DNA of 8,848 nucleotides. Source: Lachnospiraceae bacterium UBA1683. Its GTDB lineage: Bacteria > Bacillota > Clostridia > Lachnospirales > Lachnospiraceae. The notes beneath the pieces are model-generated. The model did no database searches. It was not told the DNA's origin and worked only from the letters and a program-made list of their open reading frames with translations. This document shows, one piece after another, positions 1 to 5,200 of the stretch (position 1 is its first letter; every line of letters starts with the position of its first letter). The DNA lies in NCBI GenBank assembly GCA_002320245.1, contig DCKD01000021.1, positions 1-8,848 of the forward strand, read 5' to 3'. A program made the translations under genes and the position numbers.

Positions 1-6
1 AAGCCC

Positions 7-31
7 GTAAATTTTGCTCCGCAAAATTTAC
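7..31. repeat. Perfect 11-bp palindrome at the pheS stop codon
   Basis: The arms GTAAATTTTGC (7-17) and GCAAAATTTAC (21-31) are perfect reverse complements around a 3-nt loop, and the right arm touches the pheS stop codon. On the transcribed (minus) strand the hairpin is followed by CGGGCTT rather than a run of T, so it does not look like a standard intrinsic terminator. It may be an mRNA-stabilising or processing hairpin before the next gene (pheT would be expected), or a small dispersed palindrome. The window edge prevents a decision. Confidence 0.6.
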
Positions 32-1050
32 TAGAATTGTTTTAGGAATCTGATGTCGTTCTCATATAATAGTCTCATGTCGTCAATTTCGTACTTTAAT
101 AGTGCGATACGCTCCAGACCGACTCCGAATGCAAATCCATTGTATTCCTCCGGATCAATTCCGCACATTACCAACACGTGCGGATGAACCATGCCGCATC
201 CAAGAATCTCAATCCAGCCGGAGCCTTTGCAGAAACGGCATCCTTTACCACCGCATTTGAAGCAGCTTACATCCACTTCAGCACTTGGCTCCGTGAATGG
301 GAAGTGATGTGGACGGAATTTAGTCTTTGTCTCTGGTCCGAACAGCTCCTTCGCAAATACTTCCAGTGTTCCTTTCAAATCCGCAAATGAAATATCCTTG
401 TCAATTACCAGTCCCTCAATCTGATGGAAGGACGGAGAATGCGTTGCGTCCACTTCGTCTGAACGGAATACACGTCCCGGTGCAATCATACGGATTGGGA
501 GTTTTCCCTGCTCCATTACACGAGCCTGCACCGGTGATGTCTGGGTACGCAGCACGATATCCTTATTTATATAAAATGTATCCTGCTCATCCTTTGCCGG
601 ATGGTCTGCCGGAATATTCAGTTTTTCAAAATTGTACAAATCATACTCAACCTCTGGTCCTTCAACTACCTCATATCCCATGCCGACGAAGATTCTCTCA
701 ACCTCTTCCAATGCAATTGTATTTGGATGTCTGTGGCCTACACTATTCTTTTTTGATGGAAGGGTGACGTCAATCACCTCGGATTTGAGTTTTTCCTCGC
801 GGATTGCTTTCTCCATCTTCGTCTTTGTCTCTTCCATAATCTGCTCGATAGCTGCCCTTGTCTCATTCACAAGCTGTCCAACTTTCGGACGTTCTTCCGG
901 AGCGACATCTTTCATACCTTTCAGCACGGCAGTCAGCTCTCCTTTTTTTCCGAGGAATCTGACACGAACGTCATTGAGCCTCTCCGGGGCATCTGAAGCC
1001 TGAATCGCTTCAATTGCTTCTTTTTTGATTTGTTCCAATCTTTCTTTCAT
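31..1050 (-). CDS. pheS: Phenylalanine--tRNA ligase alpha subunit
   Basis: PheS is the catalytic subunit of the cytoplasmic alpha2-beta2 phenylalanyl-tRNA synthetase, which charges tRNA-Phe. The 339-residue product is full length for the bacterial family. Residues 1-90 are charged and helical, as expected for the tRNA-binding coiled coil. The class II core follows: a motif 1 region near 105-160 (GHRHPNTIALEEVERIF), motif 2 near 187-212 (RMIAPGRVFRSDEVDATHSP) and motif 3 near 305-320 (GFAFGVGLERIALL). Cysteines 263, 266, 271 and 274 form a CxxC-x4-CxxC cluster that could bind zinc; related Firmicute PheS proteins have similar clusters. The ATG at 1050 has an AAAGGAG ribosome binding site at 1057-1063. 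The gene sits behind a Phe T-box leader. pheT is not visible because the sequence ends 30 nt past the stop codon. Confidence 0.97.
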   Translation of the reverse strand: MKERLEQIKKEAIEAIQASDAPERLNDVRVRFLGKKGELTAVLKGMKDVAPEERPKVGQLVNETRAAIEQIMEETKTKMEKAIREEKLKSEVIDVTLPSKKNSVGHRHPNTIALEEVERIFVGMGYEVVEGPEVEYDLYNFEKLNIPADHPAKDEQDTFYINKDIVLRTQTSPVQARVMEQGKLPIRMIAPGRVFRSDEVDATHSPSFHQIEGLVIDKDISFADLKGTLEVFAKELFGPETKTKFRPHHFPFTEPSAEVDVSCFKCGGKGCRFCKGSGWIEILGCGMVHPHVLVMCGIDPEEYNGFAFGVGLERIALLKYEIDDMRLLYENDIRFLKQF

Positions 1051-1101
1051 GATTTTCTCCTTTCAATGCATATTACACTGACGCCCCAAATGGATTTCAG
1101 T

Positions 1102-1136
1102 ATAAAAAAACTTCATCCCTAAAAAGGGACGAAGTT
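1102..1136 (-). terminator. Intrinsic terminator of the pheS T-box leader
   Basis: On the minus strand AACTTCGTCCC (1136-1126) pairs with GGGATGAAGTT (1119-1109) through one G-U pair and a short T-rich loop, followed directly by a T run. The 5' arm also supplies UCCCU, which can instead pair with AGGG of the T-box sequence. The hairpin is therefore the conditional terminator of the riboswitch rather than the end of an upstream gene. Confidence 0.9.
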
Positions 1137-1377
1137 AAAATTCGCGATACCACCCTGATTCCCATAGTCGTAACATATGGACACTCTGCTTTTGTGTAAC
1201 GTACAACTTACGGCATCCTCTACTTTTCTTTTCAAGGACACAGCTAACGTGGGAATTTCGATTGCCATCTGAACTTAAGAGAACTTTCAGCCGATGATTC
1301 TCTCTCTCTGGCAGAAAATGGGGCTCTACTTTACACGGTCTTCGCTTTTCATCTCATTCACTATTCTTTCGAAATTA
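1102..1377 (-). promoter_or_regulatory. T-box riboswitch leader of pheS (Phe, UUC specifier)
   Basis: T-box leaders bind a specific uncharged tRNA and then block the downstream terminator. The conserved T-box sequence AGGGTGGTATCGCG lies at 1156-1143, followed by the terminator at 1136-1102. Stem I is recognisable upstream. CGTG (near 1335) can pair with CACG (1250-1247), closing a specifier loop with AAAGTAGA on the 5' side and GAAATTCC on the 3' side. In that loop the codon UUC falls at 1255-1253, which fits phenylalanine. A read of AUU one frame earlier is possible but does not fit the downstream gene. The leader start at about 1377 is inferred from the promoter; the structure itself begins near 1350. 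Confidence 0.92.
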
Positions 1378-1384
1378 CTTATTT

Positions 1385-1412
1385 ATTTTAACATACCAGA
1401 TATGATTGTCAA
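1385..1412 (-). promoter_or_regulatory. Promoter of pheS
   Basis: TTGACA (1412-1407), a 16-bp spacer and TAAAAT (1390-1385) match the main-sigma-factor consensus. TG sits one base before the -10 box, giving an extended -10 (TGTTAAAAT). Transcription would begin near 1377, just before the T-box structure. The consensus quality, the extended -10 and the phased A-tracts immediately upstream all suggest a strong promoter. Confidence 0.75.
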
Positions 1413-1589
1413 GTTTGTTTTTGAAGATTTTTTCCAGAATTTTTTCTATGATATTTCCAAAACTTTTTTGAATACGCTTTCAAAAATCCTCTCAACGATA
1501 TTTTCGGAGATTCCAACAATGTTTTTCAATGATGCTTCCAATGCTTTTATTGATGTTTTGAAAGTTTTTTCTCAACGAATTCTCTCCGC
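1413..1589. other. Non-coding stretch with phased A-tracts between yihY and pheS
   Basis: No gene can be supported here. On the minus strand, runs of 3-6 A centre near 1420, 1430, 1442, 1455, 1466, 1479, 1502, 1524, 1546, 1557 and 1567. The spacings are about 10-12 bp, or close to twice that where one run is weak. Such spacing is known to give intrinsically curved DNA, and the series ends at the pheS -35 box. An alternative reading, decayed helical coding sequence, is set out in the findings. No clear terminator for yihY is seen. Confidence 0.6.
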
Positions 1590-2447
1590 TCATTTCCCCC
1601 CATACCCAAGCTTATCCATCGCCCGCTCCAGCAGCGCATTCACCTCACCGCCAAGCAAGATTACATACATACACATATACAGCCAAAGCATAATCAGAAT
1701 AATCATTGTCAGACTTCCATACATCGTGGAAAACCCGGTAAAAATATCCAGATACATGGAAAATACAAGCGAAATAAGCAGCCATCCACATGCAGTAAAG
1801 ACAGCTCCCGGAAGTTGTCTCTTCATTGTTGTTTTTCCAAGATGTTTCCGGTTCGGCAGATACTTATACACCAAATCCCAGAATACCGTAAGGATAATCA
1901 ACGAAATAAAGGTCCTGCTGCGGATGATTAAATCTGTCACCCTGTGCAACACCGGGAAATGTTCGTTCAGCATCATCGTAATACTGTTTCCGAACACCGA
2001 TAATACGAGCGACAGGATAATTGCAATCAGGAAAATCAGTGTATAAAGCGATGCCCGAAACCTCAAATATACATAATTACGGGTTTCCCGGCTCTCATAC
2101 ACACAGTTTAGTCCCGTCGTAATCGAAAGCACGCCTTTTCCGGCAGACCACAGTGCTACAAGAATCGTAACCGGGATAATAGTACCGGACTGACTGTATA
2201 CCTGATTCACAATGGATTCAATCAGGCTTTCCACTGTTGTCGGAAATACCTTTAATACTGCATCCATAACATCCGCTTTTGTAAGCGGCGTGAACTGCAC
2301 CATCGTCAGTAGCAGCAAAATAATCGGTATCATAGACAATACGAAAAAGTATGCCGCCTGTGCCGCATAGGCACCAGTATGATGAGAATTCACAATTGAA
2401 ATCACCCGAAAGATATACTCTTTCAGATTGCTCTGCTTTTCTTTCAT
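1590..2447 (-). CDS. YihY/BrkB (UPF0761) family inner-membrane protein
   Basis: The product is a 285-residue polytopic membrane protein. Six hydrophobic segments lie near residues 28-50, 90-112, 130-153, 179-198, 212-236 and 243-270. Family features are the AAYFFVLSMIP stretch in segment 1, the LWSAGKGV motif in segment 2 and the C-terminal LWLYM...LLGGEVNALLERA end. The molecular function of this family is not established; older 'virulence factor BrkB' and 'ribonuclease BN' labels should not be carried over. The frame is open up to 2519, but the ATG at 2447 is preferred. There the family-like N-terminus (MKEKQSNLKEYIFRV) begins and GGGGA lies 7 nt upstream; ATGs at 2519 and 2486 lack a ribosome binding site. 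The gene lies downstream of leuA but appears to have its own promoter. Confidence 0.88.
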   Translation of the reverse strand: MKEKQSNLKEYIFRVISIVNSHHTGAYAAQAAYFFVLSMIPIILLLLTMVQFTPLTKADVMDAVLKVFPTTVESLIESIVNQVYSQSGTIIPVTILVALWSAGKGVLSITTGLNCVYESRETRNYVYLRFRASLYTLIFLIAIILSLVLSVFGNSITMMLNEHFPVLHRVTDLIIRSRTFISLIILTVFWDLVYKYLPNRKHLGKTTMKRQLPGAVFTACGWLLISLVFSMYLDIFTGFSTMYGSLTMIILIMLWLYMCMYVILLGGEVNALLERAMDKLGYGGK

Positions 2448-2450
2448 AAA

Positions 2451-2578
2451 ATGTCCCCACAAAATGTTTCCTTGTGAAGCGGACATTCGCAATCCGCTCC
2501 GCTGCTGCCTTATACACACGAACCGTTTTACGGTATTGTGTACTCAGGCACTGATAGGATACCATATTGTGGGGAAAT
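2451..2578. repeat. 128-bp unit bounded by imperfect 22/23-bp inverted repeats
   Basis: The plus-strand segment 2556-2578 (ends CATATTGTGGGGAAAT) and the reverse complement of 2451-2472 (ends CATTTTGTGGGGACAT) agree at 14 of the last 16 positions. Over the full length they agree at 19 of 22 with one gap. The interior of about 83 bp holds two smaller hairpins: AGCGGA (2478-2483) with TCCGCT (2493-2498), and ACCGT (2522-2526) with ACGGT (2530-2534). The whole could fold as a branched structure. It could be a miniature inverted-repeat element or a structured leader; no target-site duplication was identified. Confidence 0.55.
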
Positions 2579-2584
2579 ATTCAA
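2556..2584 (-). promoter_or_regulatory. Putative promoter of the yihY-family gene
   Basis: TTGAAT (2584-2579), a 17-bp spacer and TATCCT (2561-2556) resemble a main-sigma-factor promoter. TG one base before the -10 makes it extended (TGGTATCCT). The predicted start near 2549 gives a leader of about 100 nt. The -35 box lies just outside the inverted-repeat unit, while the spacer and -10 lie inside its first arm. Confidence 0.45.
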
Positions 2585-2637
2585 GGAAGTGTAAATTTCA
2601 TTCTTCACTTTCTGTGGCGTTACAATTCTTCACTTCC
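2585..2637. repeat. Short direct and inverted repeats after the leuA stop codon
   Basis: ATTCTTCACTT occurs twice on the plus strand (2600-2610 and 2625-2635), 25 bp apart. GGAAGTG (2585-2591) is the reverse complement of CACTTCC (2631-2637). A hairpin of the outer arms would have a large loop and no T run, so this is at best a weak transcript end for leuA. No better leuA terminator is seen before yihY. Confidence 0.35.
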
Positions 2638-4290
2638 TTATCGGTTATTAATCGCTGTTACCAGCGCATCGATGGAAGCATGGATGATATCTGAATCCAC
2701 TCCTGCTCCCCAGGAAAGTTTTCCGCTTGGGGACTTGATTCCGACATAGGCAATTGCCTTAGAGCTTGAGCTCTGCTCCAGCGCATGCTCCTGGTATGTG
2801 ACCAGATCATATTTCAGGTCGTATGCCTTCTTCAATGCATTGCTGACTGCGTTCAGACGACCGTTCCCTACAGCCTCTGTTGTGATTGTTTTTCCTTCAA
2901 ATGTAGACGTTACCTGCGTCGTAATTCCGTCTGCCTGCTGGAAATGTACTTCGCTGATGCTATACGGTGTTTTAATATTTTCGAATTTTTCCTTGAACAG
3001 TTCAAAAATTTCCTCCGGCTGAAGTTCCGCATGTTTGTGGTCGGAAACGTCTTTTGTCATATAGCTCATCGCCTCTCGCATCTTCGGCGGCAGATCCAGT
3101 CCGAAACGAGTCTCCAGAATATATCCGACGCCGCCCTTACCGGACTGGCTGTTAATACGGATTACATCTGCATCATAACTTCTTCCGACATCAGTCGGGT
3201 CAATCGGAAGATACGGGACGGTCCAGTGGTCCGGATCTTTTTCGTCAATCCACTTCATTCCCTTTGCAATTGCATCCTGATGAGAGCCGGAGAATGCTGC
3301 AAATACAAGCGCTCCGCTATAAGGACTTCTCTCGCCTACAGTCATTCCTGTATATTTTTCATATTCCTCTACAATCCCGGGCATATCAGAAAAGTCCAGC
3401 TCCGGGTTTACACCTTGTGCATACATGTTCATTGCAACCGTAATAATATCCACATTACCGGTACGCTCACCATTTCCGAACAATGTACCTTCCACGCGGT
3501 CTGCCCCTGCCAGAATTCCCATCTCGGTATCTGCGACACCACATCCGCGGTCATTATGGGCATGCTGGGAAAGGATTACATTCTCACGGTATTTCAGATT
3601 CTTAGATACATATTCAATCTGGCTTGCATATACATGAGGGAGGGATAACTGAACTGTTACCGGCACGTTAATGATTGCCTTGCGCTCCGGTGTCGGCTGC
3701 CATACATCCAGTACCGCATTGCACACTTCTACTGCGTAATCCATCTCAGTTCCTGTAAAGCTCTCCGGGCTGTACTCGAAGTATAAATCCTGTCCGGCCT
3801 CGTCTGCCAGCTTTTTCAAAAGTGCCGCCCCGTCAACAGCAATTTGTTTTATTTCTTCTTTGGACTTGCGGAACACCTGCTGCCTCTGTGCATAAGAAGT
3901 AGAGTTGTAAACATGTACAATCGCCTTCTTTGCACCTTTAATCGCCTCAAAAGTTTTCTTAATGATATGTTCTCTTGCCTGTGTCAGCACCTGAATGGTC
4001 ACGTCGTCCGGAATCAGATCCTGCTCAATCAGAGTACGGCAAAATTCATATTCTGTCTCGGATGCAGCCGGGAACCCAACCTCAATCTCTTTGAATCCAA
4101 TCTTTACCAGCATCTTGAAAAATGCTACCTTCTGCTCCAGGCTCATCGGAATAACCAATGCCTGATTTCCATCCCTCAAGTCCACACTACACCAAATCGG
4201 AGCTTTGTCGATATACTCTTTTTTTGTCCAGTCCATACTCTCTACAGGCGGCATATAATACTGTCTTTTGTACTTATTGTGATTCATCAT
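2638..4290 (-). CDS. leuA: 2-isopropylmalate synthase, long (type 2) form
   Basis: LeuA condenses acetyl-CoA with 2-ketoisovalerate to give 2-isopropylmalate, the committed step of leucine synthesis in the cytoplasm. The product has 550 residues from the chosen start, in the range of the type 2 family. Residues 1-300 form the TIM-barrel catalytic domain, with VDLRDGNQAL (about 36-45, metal-binding Asp40), the HAHND metal motif (243-247) and FGNGERTGN (271-279). The C-terminal 130 residues or so match the position of the LeuA regulatory domain, which binds leucine in this family. The frame extends 13 codons further to 4329, but AAGGAGG at 4307-4301 fits the ATG at 4290 (10 nt) and lies inside the longer version. 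An adjacent ATG at 4287 is also possible. Control is by the upstream leucine T-box. Confidence 0.96.
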   Translation of the reverse strand: MMNHNKYKRQYYMPPVESMDWTKKEYIDKAPIWCSVDLRDGNQALVIPMSLEQKVAFFKMLVKIGFKEIEVGFPAASETEYEFCRTLIEQDLIPDDVTIQVLTQAREHIIKKTFEAIKGAKKAIVHVYNSTSYAQRQQVFRKSKEEIKQIAVDGAALLKKLADEAGQDLYFEYSPESFTGTEMDYAVEVCNAVLDVWQPTPERKAIINVPVTVQLSLPHVYASQIEYVSKNLKYRENVILSQHAHNDRGCGVADTEMGILAGADRVEGTLFGNGERTGNVDIITVAMNMYAQGVNPELDFSDMPGIVEEYEKYTGMTVGERSPYSGALVFAAFSGSHQDAIAKGMKWIDEKDPDHWTVPYLPIDPTDVGRSYDADVIRINSQSGKGGVGYILETRFGLDLPPKMREAMSYMTKDVSDHKHAELQPEEIFELFKEKFENIKTPYSISEVHFQQADGITTQVTSTFEGKTITTEAVGNGRLNAVSNALKKAYDLKYDLVTYQEHALEQSSSSKAIAYVGIKSPSGKLSWGAGVDSDIIHASIDALVTAINNR

Positions 4291-4300
4291 CTTTTCATTT

Positions 4301-4307
4301 CCTCCTT
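4301..4307 (-). promoter_or_regulatory. leuA ribosome binding site that fixes the start
   Basis: AAGGAGG lies 10 nt before the ATG at 4290 and 13 nt before the ATG at 4287. It falls within the reading frame of the longer open frame from 4329, which lacks its own site. This supports the 550-residue product. Confidence 0.85.
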
Positions 4308-4390
4308 CTATACCATACCTTGTTTCCAATCTGCTTCAAGACTTTACTCCACTCAATTACTTAATTATGAAGCACTCTTACTTTCATGCA

Positions 4391-4442
4391 AAAGAAAAAG
4401 CCTTCCTCTCCATGCAAATATCTTTTGCAAGAGACGGAAGAC
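4391..4442 (-). terminator. Intrinsic terminator of the leuA T-box leader
   Basis: On the minus strand GTCTTCC-G-TCTC-TT-GCAAA pairs with TTTGCA-TGG-AGAGGAAGGC, with minor bulges, around a short A-rich loop. TTTTTCTTTT follows. It lies directly after the T-box sequence, as expected for the conditional terminator of this leader class. Confidence 0.88.
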
Positions 4443-4713
4443 TGCTATATCGTCCTACGCGGTACCACTCCTATTTTATGAATGTCACTTCATACACTTA
4501 CCAGATACGGGTTTTCCAAAACCTTATATCCTCCCCAGATAACGGTTGGGTTCCGTCTGCGTCTACTTTTCCTAATCGGTTACGATTCAGAATTTGGGGC
4601 AGCCGCTCCGAGGGCAGTTCCACTTATTCTCTCGGCTGTCTCGCACCAACCAACAGCTCTCTGAACCAAAAACAAGTGTAATAATCCTCTTCATAGCTTT
4701 CTCTCTTTTTACA
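4391..4713 (-). promoter_or_regulatory. T-box riboswitch leader of leuA (Leu, CUG specifier)
   Basis: The T-box sequence AGGAGTGGTACCGCG lies at 4472-4458, followed by the terminator at 4442-4391. Stem I is clear: the distal part carries the typical AGAGAGCTGTTGGTTGGTG stretch near 4667-4640. CACTT pairs with AAGTG and GAGG pairs with CCTC, enclosing a specifier loop whose 3' side reads GAACUGC. The codon CUG falls at 4617-4615, matching leucine and the downstream gene. Uncharged tRNA-Leu should therefore allow transcription into leuA. The T-box core (AGGAGTGG) differs by one extra base from the usual AGGGTGG. The 5' end is inferred from the promoter. Confidence 0.94.
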
Positions 4714-4719
4714 TAGCAA

Positions 4720-4745
4720 AAGAGTAACACTTTTCAGTTACTCTT
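4720..4745. repeat. 9-bp inverted repeat inside the leuA promoter
   Basis: AAGAGTAAC (4720-4728) and GTTACTCTT (4737-4745) are perfect reverse complements around an 8-nt centre. On the minus strand the first arm abuts the -35 box and the second overlaps the -10 region. This is the placement of a repressor operator. A weak hairpin terminator with a short T run (TCTTTT) is the alternative. Confidence 0.5.
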
Positions 4746-4750
4746 GTCAA
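4721..4750 (-). promoter_or_regulatory. Putative promoter of leuA
   Basis: TTGACA (4750-4745) is a perfect -35 box. The best -10 is TACTCT (4726-4721) after 18 bp, preceded by TG one base upstream (TGTTACTCT); it is a poor match to TATAAT. The position is right for a transcript starting near 4713, just before the T-box stem I. The weak -10 combined with the overlapping dyad could mean control at initiation as well as by the T-box. Confidence 0.5.
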
Positions 4751-4769
4751 CGCTTTTTTGTAAAATAAT

Positions 4770-4832
4770 GCAAAGGGGACAGTCCCTTCTGACAGGGGAC
4801 AGTACCCTGTCAGAAGGGACTGTCCCCTTTGC
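4770..4832. repeat. Perfect 28-bp inverted repeat, REPIN-like palindrome
   Basis: The arms 4770-4797 and 4805-4832 are perfect reverse complements around a 7-nt loop (GACAGTA). Each arm contains smaller near-palindromes of the type GGGACAGTCCC, and GGGGACAGT occurs at both 4775-4783 and 4795-4803. Nested, inverted short palindromes of this kind are typical of REP elements paired as REPINs, which are mobilised by IS200/Y1-like RAYT transposases; that assignment is inference. It sits between the 6S RNA terminator and the leuA promoter. The stem is very stable in RNA or single-stranded DNA, but no T run follows on the minus strand. Confidence 0.85.
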
Positions 4833-4867
4833 GTTCCGTTTTCAGAATATTCTAATTTTTATGCAAT

Positions 4868-5097
4868 ATAAAAGGCAGCCATTACTGACTGCCCCGCATC
4901 TTTCGTATATCCCCAAAATGCCGTTCCCTGTATTTTGACTCCTAGCCACAGCTAGGTGGGCATCCGCATCTGATTTTCTGTCTTCCGCTGCAAACGGCGG
5001 CCTGACATATTACAGAGATTTAGGAATCCCGTTTAAAGTATTGTAGGTTCAAAATTACAGGGGTATCGAACATCCCAGGTAATCCGCTTTCTGCTCT
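4868..5097 (-). ncRNA. ssrS: 6S RNA
   Basis: 6S RNA binds the housekeeping RNA polymerase holoenzyme by mimicking an open promoter. This segment folds into the long interrupted hairpin with a central bubble that defines it. CCCTGTA(A)TTTTGA (5062-5049) pairs with TCAAAATACAGGG (4938-4926). The 5' side of the bubble (about 5048-5030, AACCTACAATACTTTAAAC) is unpaired. The 3' side carries the small hairpin CCTAGC-TGTG-GCTAGG (4956-4941). The apical arm ends in CCGC...GCGG (5000-4985), and outer pairs TTCGATA/TATACGAA add a lower stem. The segment GAACCTAC...AAACGGGATTCC resembles clostridial 6S RNA as I remember it; this was not searched. It has its own promoter and terminator, giving about 230 nt including the terminator, slightly long for 6S unless the ends are trimmed. 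Confidence 0.85.
4870..4893 (-). terminator. Intrinsic terminator of the 6S RNA gene
   Basis: GGCAGTCA (4893-4886) pairs with TGGCTGCC (4881-4874) around a GTAA loop, and TTTTAT follows. The stem has eight pairs including one G-U. It closes the transcription unit that starts at the promoter near 5104. Confidence 0.85.
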
Positions 5098-5103
5098 GAG
5101 AAT

Positions 5104-5132
5104 ATTATAACTCATTTACATAGTTTTTACAA
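5104..5132 (-). promoter_or_regulatory. Promoter of the 6S RNA gene
   Basis: TTGTAA (5132-5127), a 17-bp spacer and a perfect TATAAT (5109-5104) predict a start near A5097. It lies about 70 nt beyond the stop codon of the upstream membrane protein gene, so 6S RNA is made independently of the leuC-thrC operon. Confidence 0.75.
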
Positions 5133-5200
5133 CATATAATCTTTGGTAAAATATCAGAACGCATTTCATGTTTTTTTGAATCATTCTCTTATATCTTCGC

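Noticed and set aside
1492..1593. 33-codon frame overlapping the yihY stop codon as ATGA
   Set aside because: The G run lies only about 2 nt before the ATG, too close for a normal ribosome binding site, and the product matches nothing I know. Kept only as part of the decayed-segment finding.
1294..2046. Plus-strand open frame of 250 codons
   Set aside because: It runs antisense through the pheS T-box, promoter and yihY. It has no ribosome binding site and only mirrors the periodic sequence at 1413-1570.
2218..2565. Minus-strand frame of 115 codons overlapping the yihY start
   Set aside because: It overlaps the conserved YihY coding frame and its 5' part lies in the inverted-repeat leader. 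No ribosome binding site or recognisable domain.
2785..3648. Plus-strand open frame of 287 codons inside leuA
   Set aside because: Antisense to the catalytic and C-terminal domains of leuA; the cysteine-rich, domain-free product is typical of a shadow frame.
3844..4542. Plus-strand open frame of 232 codons across the leuA start and leader
   Set aside because: Runs antisense through the leuA N-terminus, its ribosome binding site and the T-box terminator. No plausible start signal.
4770..4832. The 28-bp palindrome as an intrinsic terminator
   Set aside because: No T run follows on the minus strand, the 6S RNA already has a good terminator upstream, and no plus-strand gene ends here. A repeat element is the better reading.
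5139..5185. Tiny peptide frame (MIQKNMK...) between the membrane protein gene and the 6S promoter
   Set aside because: About 22 codons, no ribosome binding site, and it runs into the 6S promoter.
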